Positions 44,825 through 52,963 of a stretch of 64,000 nucleotides of DNA are shown in pieces. Position 1 is the stretch's first letter; every line of letters begins with the position of its first letter. The position numbers and the translations under genes were made by a program. The stretch covers positions 62,001 to 126,000 of the forward strand of contig NZ_JAGSYC010000018.1 in assembly GCF_025685545.1 (NCBI RefSeq), written 5' to 3'. The stretch is from Granulicella paludicola (lineage in GTDB: Bacteria; Acidobacteriota; Terriglobia; Terriglobales; Acidobacteriaceae). The notes below the pieces were generated by a model. That model was not told the origin of the DNA and ran no database searches. It worked only from the letters and a program-made list of their open reading frames with translations.

Positions 44825-45637
44825 ATGTGCGGACGGTACGCCACCAGACGACAGAAGCAGCAGATAGCTGAGGCCTTCCAGGTGGGGAAGATCTTCGAAG
44901 AACCGTTCGCTCCAAACTACAACATCGCGCCGTCGACGTTTCAGCCCATCATCCGTGAGGAACGGGACTCCACCGAGCGCGAGATGGTTCTCCTGCGCTG
45001 GGGTCTGGTTCCCTTCTTTGCCAAGTCGCTTGCCGATTGGAAGGGCTTTTCTACGATCAACGCAAGGGCCGAGTCGATTACCAGCAGCAGCACCTGGCGA
45101 GAGCCGTTTCGACGCAGGCGTTGTATCGTTCCCGCTGATCTCTTTTACGAGTGGGCGCTCAGGACGCCGAAGGCCTCTGAGCCCGTTCTTCCCGAACTAA
45201 GACCGATTGGCAAGTCCCCAGGGCCAAGGTCGAAAGCTAAGCCAACGAAACAGCCCTATGCCATCTCACTGAAGTCTGGTGAGCCGTTCGCCTTTGCTGG
45301 GCTCTGGGATGCATGGAAGGAACCGAAGCCGAAGGGTGAATCCATCCACACACCCGATACTTGGCTTCAATCCTTCAGCATTATCACCACCGAAGCCAAC
45401 GAGCTGATGAGCGAGATTCACACTCGTATGCCGGTCATCCTCCATGAGAAGGATTGGGCACGGTGGCTGGATCGCGCGGTGACAGAGCAGCCGCCTATCG
45501 ACCTGCTGAGACCCTACGAGTCAGAGCTGATGGAGATGCGCCCGTGCAATCCGCTGGTAGGCAATGTGAAGAACAATGGGCCGGAGATGCTGGAGTGTCC
45601 GCAGCCGATACCTGGATTGCCCCTCAATAGCGAATAG
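44825..45637 (+). CDS. SOS response-associated peptidase (SRAP, YedK/HMCES-like)
   Basis: A 270-residue SRAP protein. The start is MCGRYATRRQKQ, leaving Cys-2 as the nucleophile that crosslinks to abasic sites in single-stranded DNA. The conserved INARAESI, CIVPADLFYEW and IHTRMPVILHEKDWARWLD segments carry the Asn, Glu and His of the active site. YedK-like proteins protect abasic sites during replication. Its presence in mobile DNA is common. The insert around residues 118-150 (RPIGKSPGPRSKAKPTKQP) is Lys/Pro-rich. GAGGCCAGC precedes the ATG. Confidence 0.92.
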   Translation: MCGRYATRRQKQQIAEAFQVGKIFEEPFAPNYNIAPSTFQPIIREERDSTEREMVLLRWGLVPFFAKSLADWKGFSTINARAESITSSSTWREPFRRRRCIVPADLFYEWALRTPKASEPVLPELRPIGKSPGPRSKAKPTKQPYAISLKSGEPFAFAGLWDAWKEPKPKGESIHTPDTWLQSFSIITTEANELMSEIHTRMPVILHEKDWARWLDRAVTEQPPIDLLRPYESELMEMRPCNPLVGNVKNNGPEMLECPQPIPGLPLNSE

Positions 45638-45668
45638 CGATCGCTGACGACAAGCCGACTTATCAGGA
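45637..45668 (+). repeat. 32-bp leader repeat, copy 1
   Basis: GCGATCGCTGACGACAAGCC followed by GACTTATCAGGA stands 15 bases before the ATG of the 45684 gene. A related copy (27 of 32 identical) precedes the next gene at 46026-46057. Confidence 0.6.
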
Positions 45669-45683
45669 CTTATACTTCGATGC

Positions 45684-45995
45684 ATGACGGCGCAAGTGGT
45701 TTTGCAATTCCCGACATCAGAGGATGTTGACAGCTACGACAAGCTCATCCGCTTTGAGGAAGCGCTTATTTCACTGCTTGGTGAAAGCGCAAAGGTGGAC
45801 GGCCACGATTTTGGGGCTGGCGAGATGAACGTCTTCATTCTCACTGAGGACCCCATTGCAACCTTCGCCGTGGTCCAACAAACAGACCGATCCATAAGGC
45901 CCAGCCAAGACATGAGGGCTGCTTTCCGTCCGATAGACGGAGAAGACTACGTATGCCTTTGGCCGCCTGAACTGATGCAATTTCAGCTTGCGTAA
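45684..45995 (+). CDS. Hypothetical protein, 103 aa
   Basis: A 103-residue soluble protein with the central segment VDGHDFGAGEMNVFILTEDP, which resembles small uncharacterised proteins I recall but cannot name. It has no membrane segment or signal. It is preceded by copy 1 of the leader repeat. It overlaps the 5' open frame of the next gene, for which I use a later start. The function is unknown. Confidence 0.6.
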   Translation: MTAQVVLQFPTSEDVDSYDKLIRFEEALISLLGESAKVDGHDFGAGEMNVFILTEDPIATFAVVQQTDRSIRPSQDMRAAFRPIDGEDYVCLWPPELMQFQLA

Positions 45996-46025
45996 GCTGC
46001 ACCGGGCAACGCGAGAGCGTCAGAT

Positions 46026-46057
46026 GCGATTGCTGACGAGCAGCCGACTTGTCGGGA
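46026..46057 (+). repeat. 32-bp leader repeat, copy 2
   Basis: GCGATTGCTGACGAGCAGCC followed by GACTTGTCGGGA; it contains CCGAC-TT-GTCGG, a small hairpin. It stands 29 bases before ATG 46087 of the WG-repeat gene. Confidence 0.6.
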
Positions 46058-46086
46058 GTAATCCGGCTGCTAGTCTGAATACATCG

Positions 46087-47112
46087 ATGCCACCAGATCA
46101 TCTTTTTCCGATTTTTGTGCGAGAGGGACGCAGCAGAAAGCGATACAAAGCTGGCTACATGACCCGCACGGGCGAGGTCACTGTTGCGGCTCAGTATGAC
46201 CACGCCTATCCGTTTCGGAACGGCCTAGGTAGTGTGCGGCAAGGTGAAAAGTGGGGCGCGGTAAATGTGCGAGGCGAATTGACCATCGCTCCATTCTCTT
46301 CAACCCCACTTGAGTTTACTGAGGGGCTCGCAGAGTTCAGTGATAAGAGAGCCCACTTCGGCCTTATCGACACAACCGGCGCAATCGTCGTGCCACCCAT
46401 CTGGGACAGCATCAGCCCATTCAGTGGAGGCTTGGCGTGCGTTCGCAAGGGCGAAGTCTACGGGTACATCGACAAGAGAGGTTGCATCGTGATCCCACCC
46501 TTCTTCGAGGAAGCGCGAGGATTTTCGGAAGGTCTTGCAGCAGTTCGACTGAATGACAGATGGGGATACATCAAGCCAGACGGAAAGACGGGGATTGATA
46601 ATCAGTTCATCTGCAATCGGGGCATGGCAGGTCCATTCAGAGAAGGCCTAGCTCGTGTCGCACGGCAGGAAAGATGGGGCTATATAAATCAAGAAGGCGA
46701 GTTCGTTATTGAGCCAACATTTGATATGGCGCTGGAGTTCTCGGAAGGATACGGAACCGTAGAGATCAATAAGCGCCAAGGATATGTGAGTCGCGTGGGC
46801 GAACTTGTCATCCCGGCAAATTTTCTATGGGCGCAACGCTTCTCAGAGGGACTCGCGGCGGTTGATACCGGAAATGGGCAAGCCCACAAATCGATTGAGG
46901 ACGCTTCTCGCAAAGGATTTATTCAGCATGACGGAAGTTTTCCCTTCCAGCCGCGTTTCTTCGGTGTGGGAAGGTTTCAGCATGGCTTGGCGCTGGTAGA
47001 AACTGAAAAGGAACTGGCATACATCGATAAGGCTGGAGACGCTGTTTGGTCAGGCGGATATGTGGACATCGGCTTCCTTGACCCAAGCCATCTGTTACCG
47101 CTAGAAGATTAG
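46087..47112 (+). CDS. WG repeat-containing protein
   Basis: A 341-residue protein made of about eight WG-type beta repeats, each with a pattern like GLAxVRxxxxWGYIDxxGxxVIPP (for example GLACVRKGEVYGYIDKRG and GLARVARQERWGYINQEGE). No signal peptide is evident at ATG 46087; a longer start at 45988 is possible. WG-repeat proteins are usually of unknown function, likely binding proteins or ligands. It lies in the accessory region, after copy 2 of the leader repeat. Confidence 0.85.
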   Translation: MPPDHLFPIFVREGRSRKRYKAGYMTRTGEVTVAAQYDHAYPFRNGLGSVRQGEKWGAVNVRGELTIAPFSSTPLEFTEGLAEFSDKRAHFGLIDTTGAIVVPPIWDSISPFSGGLACVRKGEVYGYIDKRGCIVIPPFFEEARGFSEGLAAVRLNDRWGYIKPDGKTGIDNQFICNRGMAGPFREGLARVARQERWGYINQEGEFVIEPTFDMALEFSEGYGTVEINKRQGYVSRVGELVIPANFLWAQRFSEGLAAVDTGNGQAHKSIEDASRKGFIQHDGSFPFQPRFFGVGRFQHGLALVETEKELAYIDKAGDAVWSGGYVDIGFLDPSHLLPLED

Positions 47113-47197
47113 ATCTTCTCGGGACTCGACATTACTCCTGATAAACGCCGTTTGCGGAAGTTGTCGCTAGATGCAATGGAATAGGCATCTCATAGCC

Positions 47198-47542
47198 ATG
47201 AGCGACCGCGAGATCATCCCGATACCTGATCCAGAAGAGCAGTCCCAACAGGCAGCGACTGCTGTCTTCCTGCGCGACTTCCTGGATCAGTACGCACTTC
47301 CAGACGAGATGCCGGCGTGCCCTATTGGGATGAAGATGCTGTTTGAGATGGCTCGGCGGTACCCATCTGCCTTCGAGATCGCGAGACAGCGCCGATTGAT
47401 CGACCCGCCACCCACCGTGACGAGGACACTGGGCTGGAAGGCCTACTGTGAGCATGTGATGGGCTGCGCGGATTGTGGTGAGGGTGGGGCCGATCCGGTG
47501 GTGTATGACGGTCGCATGGCCAACCGTCCTCTAACGGTTTAG
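47198..47542 (+). CDS. Hypothetical protein, 114 aa
   Basis: I do not recognise this protein. MSDREIIPIPDPEEQSQQAA begins the chosen frame; the tail has two cysteine pairs in CEHVMGCADCGEGGAD. An ATG at 47171 is also possible. No ribosome-binding site is clear at either. It overlaps the convergent HAD gene by 12 bases. The function is unknown. Confidence 0.5.
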   Translation: MSDREIIPIPDPEEQSQQAATAVFLRDFLDQYALPDEMPACPIGMKMLFEMARRYPSAFEIARQRRLIDPPPTVTRTLGWKAYCEHVMGCADCGEGGADPVVYDGRMANRPLTV

Positions 47543-48193
47543 TGCTGACTCATCAAAGTGGAGTAGAAGGTCAGCGGGGTCCTGCCAAACTTCGACACAA
47601 CCGGCATCACGCAGGTCATCCGCCTTCCAACTTCCGGATGTCAGACCGATGACGGGGATGCCTAGCTTACCGGCCGCCTGAGCATCCCAAGGTGTATCGC
47701 CGAGCGCAATCGCCTGCTCGGGGCGCGTCTTGACCTTCTCCAACGCGACCGCAAAGATATCTGGATCAGGTTTTGAGTTCTTTGCGTCTGCACTTGAAGA
47801 TGCCTCATCGATCAGATCCTCCATGCCCACAAGCTTGCCGTAGATAACCAGGTCTTCCTTCTCTGAAGAAGTCGCCAAGGCAATCTTCATGCCGGTTGAA
47901 CGCACACGGCGCAATAGCTCATCTGCCCTGGAAAACGCCACCATTCGATGCATATAGTCCCGGTGGAAGATCTCCCTGCGGAAGTCCTTCATCGGCTTCT
48001 CAAGTCGTTTAAGATCGGCTTTCGGAACGAAGAGGGGTATGACCTTGTCCCCTCCCTTTCCGATCTGGCGCCATGTTTCATCCAATCCCACCTGGATGCC
48101 AAAGTGCTCGAATGTACGACGCCATGCTTCAGCGTGCAGGGCGTTGCTGTCCACAAGCGTTCCATCTATATCGGTAAGTAGTAAATCTGGCAT
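47531..48193 (-). CDS. HAD family hydrolase (phosphoglycolate-phosphatase-like)
   Basis: A 220-residue cytosolic HAD phosphatase. Motif I is LLTDIDGTLVDSN, motif II is in LATSSEK, the lysine is in NSKPDPDIF and motif IV is in ALGDTPWDAQAAGKLG. The cap is helical (FRREIFHRDYMHRMVAF). It probably removes phosphate from a small sugar phosphate; the substrate is unknown. ATG 48193 follows GAGGAGGCAAC, an excellent ribosome-binding site; an upstream open extension was rejected. It is convergent with the gene before it. Confidence 0.9.
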   Translation of the reverse strand: MPDLLLTDIDGTLVDSNALHAEAWRRTFEHFGIQVGLDETWRQIGKGGDKVIPLFVPKADLKRLEKPMKDFRREIFHRDYMHRMVAFSRADELLRRVRSTGMKIALATSSEKEDLVIYGKLVGMEDLIDEASSSADAKNSKPDPDIFAVALEKVKTRPEQAIALGDTPWDAQAAGKLGIPVIGLTSGSWKADDLRDAGCVEVWQDPADLLLHFDESALNR

Positions 48194-48333
48194 GTTGCCT
48201 CCTCGCGTCCATCGAGACTCTGTCAGATGCACGATGGTGGTCCTGAGAAGTCAAATTCCGCCAATGATAGCGACGGGATAAACAAACGCTGCGAACTGTC
48301 ACCCATCCAAATCCTGATCCCAAAAATAAACAT

Positions 48334-48361
48334 TTGCATGGTATGTATTTTCTGCTACTCT
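48334..48361 (+). promoter_or_regulatory. Putative sigma-70 promoter of the 48394-48947 genes
   Basis: TTGCAT (48334-48339) and TACTCT (48356-48361) are 16 bp apart. Transcription would start around 48368, past the ATG at 48366, which argues for the later starts used here. It is a match by eye only. Confidence 0.4.
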
Positions 48362-48393
48362 CTGAATGTCAGAGGACAGGAGAGGAGAATCGC

Positions 48394-48465
48394 ATGATCG
48401 CAATTCAGAGCAACGCTTGGCGAGAGCAGCTCAGAAGCAGACTGCTCAAAATCTCAAAGCTATGA
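48394..48465 (+). CDS. Small leader ORF, 23 aa
   Basis: ATG 48394 is preceded by AGGAGAGGAGAATCGC, the best ribosome-binding site in the vicinity. The 23-codon frame ends in TGA within CTATGAAG, so its stop overlaps the ATG of the next gene by 4 bases (ATGA). It could be a leader peptide for translational coupling. A longer frame of the next gene (from 48366) covers it. Confidence 0.4.
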   Translation: MIAIQSNAWREQLRSRLLKISKL

Positions 48466-48671
48466 AGTGGAAGGAAACCTGGGAGCTTCCTTCGATCCCC
48501 GATGAAGTCTTCTGGCCTGAGGTTGGGCGCAGGAGGGGACAGACAGGCGGAGGCAAGCCGAAGAAGCTGCGCCCATGTGAATTCTGCGGCGATGAATTCG
48601 GAGCGAGAGATATGCAGTACCACCTGCCCAGATGTCCGAAGAGGCCGAACAGCACAAAGACAACGAGGTAA
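48462..48671 (+). CDS. Small zinc-finger-like hypothetical protein
   Basis: A 69-residue protein (MKWKETWELPSIPDEVFWPE...) with a C2HC-type finger, CEFCGDEFGARDMQYHLPRC, at its C-terminal half, and a basic end. It may bind nucleic acid. The frame is open back to ATG 48366 (101 residues), but the putative promoter and the coupled leader favour ATG 48462. It is followed by the 48678 gene with a 6-base gap. The function is unknown. Confidence 0.55.
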   Translation: MKWKETWELPSIPDEVFWPEVGRRRGQTGGGKPKKLRPCEFCGDEFGARDMQYHLPRCPKRPNSTKTTR

Positions 48672-48677
48672 TATCCA

Positions 48678-48947
48678 ATGACTGAAATGACAACTACGTC
48701 CCCCGCACCCAACACCATCCCCTATGCCGAACTTACAACCAAGATGACCACGATTGCCCGGTCGATGGAGCTTTGGTCCCAAGAACTCATCACCCTCTTG
48801 AGCGTTCCCAAAGCACGCCGCACCCCTGTACAACTCAAACGGCTGGCTGACATAGAGAGCAGCTTCGACACATATGCGGACTACCTTGAAAATCCTGGCC
48901 CGCTCCCCAAGGCGGCTTGCATCAAGCGCGCGAATGCAGCCTGCTAG
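48678..48947 (+). CDS. Hypothetical protein, 89 aa
   Basis: I do not recognise this protein. It is an 89-residue, Thr-rich helical protein (ELTTKMTTIARSMELWSQEL), probably soluble. GAGGTAATATCCA precedes the ATG. It is in an operon with the zinc-finger-like gene. A terminator follows at 48973. Confidence 0.55.
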   Translation: MTEMTTTSPAPNTIPYAELTTKMTTIARSMELWSQELITLLSVPKARRTPVQLKRLADIESSFDTYADYLENPGPLPKAACIKRANAAC

Positions 48948-48972
48948 TCGAATCAGCTTTGAAAACAAAGAG

Positions 48973-49004
48973 AGCCCACATCGAGATAACGGTGTGGGCT
49001 TTTG
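48973..49004 (+). terminator. Terminator after the 48678 gene
   Basis: An 8-bp stem AGCCCACA / TGTGGGCT with a 12-base loop is followed by TTTGTTCTTTTTC, 25 bases past the stop codon. Confidence 0.75.
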
Positions 49005-49175
49005 TTCTTTTTCTTTGTCCGGAAACTTGTCTGCCGCAATAGTGCGGACCATGCAGCATTTTTCGCCCTGTATAGTGCATGTATAACATTCTATTGATTT
49101 TATGAGAGGATGAAGGGAAGATAGAGAAGTTAGTTTTTTGCAAAATCGTCACCTATCAGAGGAGCCCTTCCATAC

Positions 49176-49379
49176 ATGACCCTTCCTGAACGCATCGCTG
49201 CTTACAAGACTGCTCTCAAGGCTGCCGAGGTTGCTGAACTCCTTGCCTGTAATGTCTGCAAGATATACGACATGATGAAGGCCAACACCATTCCCTATTT
49301 CTGCATTGGGTCCATGAAGCGCTTCGACCCGGCCACGCTGGCTGCTTGGGTGCAGAACCAAACGATTGAGCCCCTCTGA
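49176..49379 (+). CDS. Excisionase-like helix-turn-helix protein
   Basis: A 67-residue MerR/excisionase-family DNA-binding protein. KAAEVAELLACNVCKIYDMM is the winged helix-turn-helix core and TIPYFCIGSMKRFDPATLAA the wing, as in Xis-like (HTH_17) proteins that steer integrase or regulate early genes. AGAGGAGCCC precedes the ATG at a distance. The first 25 bases of the gene recur exactly at 63976-64000. A broken integrase gene lies 480 bases downstream. Confidence 0.85.
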   Translation: MTLPERIAAYKTALKAAEVAELLACNVCKIYDMMKANTIPYFCIGSMKRFDPATLAAWVQNQTIEPL

Positions 49380-49458
49380 GGCCCGCTTGCTCTTGCTTTG
49401 CGTGCTACGCTGATCCACCTTGAAGCTGAGGAATTTAAAGAGGTAAACGGAGACAAAA

Positions 49459-49749
49459 ATGGCAGAAACTCAAGGAACTAAGACAGCAGGCGGTTTCATC
49501 TCGTTATTGCTTCTCGGAGTCGTTGCCTGGTATTTCTTTGGAGGAGGCGTGGAGAACAAAGTAGCGGATGAGGTCCTCGATCAATACCGGATAGCCAAGC
49601 GTAGCGGAAGTCCAATGGACGCCTGTGTTCAGGCCGGCATAGTGAGGGCAGCATACCTCCAGGCGAAAGACGAGGCCAACTATCAAAGATGGCACATGAC
49701 AGAACAAAACGATTGTCGTTTGGCTGGAGTGCCTGACCTCGCTCAATAG
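49459..49749 (+). CDS. Small membrane-anchored hypothetical protein
   Basis: A 96-residue protein with one N-terminal membrane segment (GGFISLLLLGVVAWYFFGG) and a soluble 70-residue rest with two cysteines (DACVQAG and NDCRLAG). Orientation and role are unknown. GAGGTAAACGGAGACAAAA precedes the ATG. It lies between the excisionase-like gene and the integrase remnant. Confidence 0.6.
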   Translation: MAETQGTKTAGGFISLLLLGVVAWYFFGGGVENKVADEVLDQYRIAKRSGSPMDACVQAGIVRAAYLQAKDEANYQRWHMTEQNDCRLAGVPDLAQ

Positions 49750-49859
49750 ATAGACTCTTTTCGGCAACATCGGGGCATATCGTAACGCTAGCCAGCCAGA
49801 CTTCTAAGACTACAAATGCTCTCATGTTTCCTTGGAAGCAGCGTGTTATGCTTCTCCGA

Positions 49860-50331
49860 CTACCAGAAGAGACTATCGTAACGCGCATAGATACCTACAG
49901 CGTCGATGTTGCGATGACCTAGAAGATTCGCGATATCCTGCAGCGAAGAGCCCTGCTTGAGCAGTCGTGTGGCACAGGCATGGCGCAAAGCGTGCGGACC
50001 GCTGGGGCGATTTGATGCCTGCCTTGTGCATTTGCTCGCTCACCACCCGCCACATACTATCTGGACGTAACGGGCTAATGGGCTTGCGAAAGTTCACAAA
50101 TAGGTCGCGACGGGTGCATTGCGGTCGGCCACGCTGAAGGTACTGAATGATCGCTTCAACAACCTCATACTGTATCGGGATGTTCTGGATGCCTCCACGT
50201 TTAGCCCTGAGAACCATGAAGGTGTCATTGCGCCAGTCGAAGTCACTCAACTGCAACTGTGCGACTTCGCCACTCCTGAGACCGTAGATTGCAAGGAGCA
50301 GGAGGATTGCCCGAGCTCGTAGAGCAGGAAA
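49860..50331 (-). pseudogene. Tyrosine recombinase (integrase) remnant, frameshifted
   Basis: The first part (RAILLLLAIYGLRSGEVAQL, then KRGGIQNIPIQYEVVEAIIQ) holds the catalytic arginine. Near 49998-50008 the frame breaks: in the next frame it continues GPHALRHACATRLLKQGSSL, QDIANLLGHRNIDAVGIYAR, with the second Arg, two His and the Tyr nucleophile. The N-terminal half is missing (a TAA precedes the start of homology at 50332) and the protein ends at SLFW, shorter than relatives. So it is 5'-truncated, frameshifted and probably inactive. It likely once moved this region. Confidence 0.85.
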
Positions 50332-50690
50332 TTACAGACAGCCGCCACCACTAAAGAGCAACGAACATAATGCAACCACACATAATCATCGGCTGTTATT
50401 AGCTCTTCAGCTCTTTCGTTGGCGGGATGCCTATTCCTGAAGCAGCATCCTCACTTGCGTATCGCTGGACATACGCATCGCTGCATCTCTTAGCTGGAAA
50501 CATCGTAACGCACTCGATCATCGCTTCACAAAATCAGTGCCAGAGCACGATACCCCTTATGCGCAAGAAGCACTCACCCATCAAAGTGAGGGCTTTCACC
50601 GTTCATAGGAAGCAGCCTAAGATTGCTTACAGCTCCCATTGGGTGGGGTAACGTGTCACCCTATTTCCGATGCAGTAGGCAGCATGCGTT
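50332..50690. other. Interval between the integrase remnant and the DUF2283 gene
   Basis: I see no gene. The minus strand has several stops in all frames upstream of the integrase remnant; a plus-strand frame (50427-50651) lacks a ribosome-binding site. It may hold worn remains of the integrase N-terminus. Confidence 0.5.
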
Positions 50691-51077
50691 TCAACGGATG
50701 CCGTGTTCGCTTGGGTTGAGGCAAGGGATCGGAACCTCCAAGAGCACCACGCGTCGATCGGGGTCGAGGCCTACTCTACAGACAACAGACATCTGAATCT
50801 GACCGCGACCTTCCCTGAGGTGAATATAGAACGCATCGACTTCCTCATCATAGGACCATCGAACCTGCCCGCACGCCGCTGGACCATAGAGCACCCCGCC
50901 GGAGAGCTGACGACGCCAATCGAGCACTTCCACCCCGATCACTTCGCCAAAAGCGGTCAAGTCAATGGTGCTGAACCCTACTTCGAATGATTGGGAGGGA
51001 GATCCGTCCGAAAATCGGATGGAGAGGGTTCCATCACCAATCGCAGCATTGGGGAAGAATTTCATGCCGTTCTTCAT
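50691..51077 (-). CDS. DUF2283-like protein, putative immunity partner
   Basis: A 128-residue protein. Its C-terminal part (WSYDEEVDAFYIHLREGRGQ and GLDPDRRVVLLEVPIP) matches DUF2283. The N-terminal half (SIRFSDGSPSQSFEVGFSTI and VIGVEVLDWRR) resembles a second copy of a similar beta-unit. Its ATG overlaps the stop of the displaced RHS tip by 4 bases (ATGA), the typical arrangement of an immunity gene behind a polymorphic toxin. The role is inferred from position. Confidence 0.65.
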   Translation of the reverse strand: MKNGMKFFPNAAIGDGTLSIRFSDGSPSQSFEVGFSTIDLTAFGEVIGVEVLDWRRQLSGGVLYGPAACGQVRWSYDEEVDAFYIHLREGRGQIQMSVVCRVGLDPDRRVVLLEVPIPCLNPSEHGIR

Positions 51078-51865
51078 GGCTGTCCTTTTCGTGCGCTCAT
51101 AATCTTGCCTGTAGTGTCGCTTTGGACTACGGTTACGTCATTTTTCGAGTCGTAGTATACAGTCCTGTCTTCAAGTTTCTGAACAGATGTCGCATGATCG
51201 ATCGTTTCATCTACCACGCTGCCTGGAATGTTTCTAATTGGTCCAGTCTCGTTGAGGTAATGAGCACTTAGTACCCTACCTCCAGGTGTTTTGGCAAGAT
51301 CACCAGTAGCTTGCACTGCGACTCCCGCCGCTTCACTGGCTGCAGCTGCCTCCGCAGGTATTAACTCCTCCGCTGCACCAGGAACGAGTGCCAGCCCCAT
51401 CATCATCCCCGGCGAGCTCATAGCCTTAGACGAGATGTAGTTAAAAACAGAGCGTTCCAATTGAACGGTCTGAGTGTTGCTCAACCCCCTCGCTGCATCT
51501 GCCGGAGTCTTGCCATTAATCGAAATGTTCTTGTACAGAGCAAGATTCTGGCGAGCCTGCGCCGCGTCCTGATCTGAATCGTTGAAGAGGCACCAGAAAA
51601 AACCCTTCCGTTGGCCGCCGTTCGTACAGTGACCGTCCGGATCGGTTCTGCTCAGAGGATTGTTGCCAACGTAGCCGTACAGGTTGAATGACTGTGGATT
51701 CGTTCGAACTGCATACGGAATTGCTACCGGAACCGAATCCCAGTCGGGACTCATGAACCTTCCCATCGAGCTGGCATAATACCTTGCCCCGAAGTAGTCG
51801 AGTCCCGATTCTGCGTCTCTTTCTTTGCCGGTGAACCTGGACGTTTTGAAACGATACAAATACAC
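51074..51865 (-). CDS. Displaced RHS C-terminal tip with toxin-like domain
   Basis: A 263-residue frame holding only the last part of an RHS protein: KTSRFTGKERDAESGLDYFG, ARYYASSMGRFMSPD, FNLYGYVGNNPLSRTDPDG, then about 170 residues of a distinct C-terminal domain. That domain has a hydrophobic middle (GMMMGLALVPGAAEELIPAE) and a C-terminal end (VVDETIDHATSVQKLEDRT, then YYDSKNDVTVVQSD) that resembles polymorphic toxin RNase-like tips I cannot name. The first codons (GTG 51865) lie outside the homologous region. It is probably silent unless recombined into a full RHS gene. It overlaps the DUF2283 gene. Confidence 0.8.
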   Translation of the reverse strand: MYLYRFKTSRFTGKERDAESGLDYFGARYYASSMGRFMSPDWDSVPVAIPYAVRTNPQSFNLYGYVGNNPLSRTDPDGHCTNGGQRKGFFWCLFNDSDQDAAQARQNLALYKNISINGKTPADAARGLSNTQTVQLERSVFNYISSKAMSSPGMMMGLALVPGAAEELIPAEAAAASEAAGVAVQATGDLAKTPGGRVLSAHYLNETGPIRNIPGSVVDETIDHATSVQKLEDRTVYYDSKNDVTVVQSDTTGKIMSARKGQP

Positions 51866-51919
51866 AAACTCAAAGTGTAATCGTACTTGAAAGGTACTCC
51901 CGTCATAGCGAAAGGTTCG

Positions 51920-52963
51920 CTATTTGGCCACGCAATGAAATCGTGATCTCCCAACGCTCGTCAAATGACAAGATCTCCAGCTTTTCCCGTCGTCCAGACT
52001 GGTATTCATCAATCCAGCCATTCCAACTGCAACGACTTTCCCGTCTTCCATCGCACTGATATCTTCGAGCCATCCGACTCGAACAGTTTGTCCCTCCACC
52101 TTCCACACGGATATCCAGGAGCGGCCTCTATCAACGCTCTTCACAATCGCAGAGGTAGAACTCAACCGTCCAGGGTTTAGTTCTACGGCATCACCGCTTT
52201 CGGCTGAACCAACGAGCAGGAAGAGCGACTTTGTTCCTTCGATCAACATGCGTCCCGCACTGCCATTTATCGGGAGTTTCACAGGCATAGCGGTTTTCCC
52301 TTCATCAGCGGTGAGAAGCGCAACCCCGCCTGATAACGCCCCTTCAGTCGGGCTGAAGAAAGCGCAATCGATCAACGTCTCCCACCTGAGAGGCGGGAGA
52401 GATTTCCACGTCCGCCCATCATCGTCCGAAAAAGATATCGACCCTCTGCTCAGGGCGAATAGTCGTGTGGCACCGCGTGTAATTGCGACTAAATCTTGCG
52501 TCCCTTGAAGACTGATCTTTTCCCACGCTGTCCCCGGAGACTCCGACTTCATGAAAGTACCTTTGTCTCCCGCAACAAATAGCGACGAGCCGTCATAGAG
52601 AAGCGCGTTGATATTTCGTTCGGTACCACTAGGAATTGATTTCCATGAAACGCCACCGTTTTCCGTTTCAAGAAGCAATCCTTCGTTTCCTCCAATCCAT
52701 CCCTGAGCGTGATCTGCCCAAGCCAGCGATTTCAGGAACTTTGTGGTTCTGTAAACGATGCGCCAGTTTTTACCTGCATCTACGGTCGATAGGACTAAAG
52801 ATTCCGTGTCCGAGGTGGTCAGAAGAATTCCGTGCGTCGAATCGGAAAAGCTGACCCTATGCAGGTCAAGATTAGGGCTCGCCGAAGCGGCTCTACAGAA
52901 GAGCAGCACGCAAGAGAGAGCCACAATCACGAACTTGTAGCCGGACATTGCGATGTCTTTCAT
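51920..52963 (-). CDS. Secreted YCF48-like beta-propeller protein
   Basis: A 347-residue exported protein. The signal peptide (MSGYKFVIVALSCVLLFCRA) is followed by about six short beta-propeller repeats with BNR/YCF48-like words such as STVDAGKNWRIVYR, ETENGGVSWKSIPSG, SFSDDDGRTWKSLP and TSLDDGKSWRSC. ATG 52963 overlaps the stop of the full RHS gene (ATGA), so it is translationally coupled to it. By position it could be the protective partner or a helper of the RHS tip. A conventional YCF48 role is unlikely here. It is in the periplasm or outside. Confidence 0.8.
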   Translation of the reverse strand: MKDIAMSGYKFVIVALSCVLLFCRAASASPNLDLHRVSFSDSTHGILLTTSDTESLVLSTVDAGKNWRIVYRTTKFLKSLAWADHAQGWIGGNEGLLLETENGGVSWKSIPSGTERNINALLYDGSSLFVAGDKGTFMKSESPGTAWEKISLQGTQDLVAITRGATRLFALSRGSISFSDDDGRTWKSLPPLRWETLIDCAFFSPTEGALSGGVALLTADEGKTAMPVKLPINGSAGRMLIEGTKSLFLLVGSAESGDAVELNPGRLSSTSAIVKSVDRGRSWISVWKVEGQTVRVGWLEDISAMEDGKVVAVGMAGLMNTSLDDGKSWRSCHLTSVGRSRFHCVAK

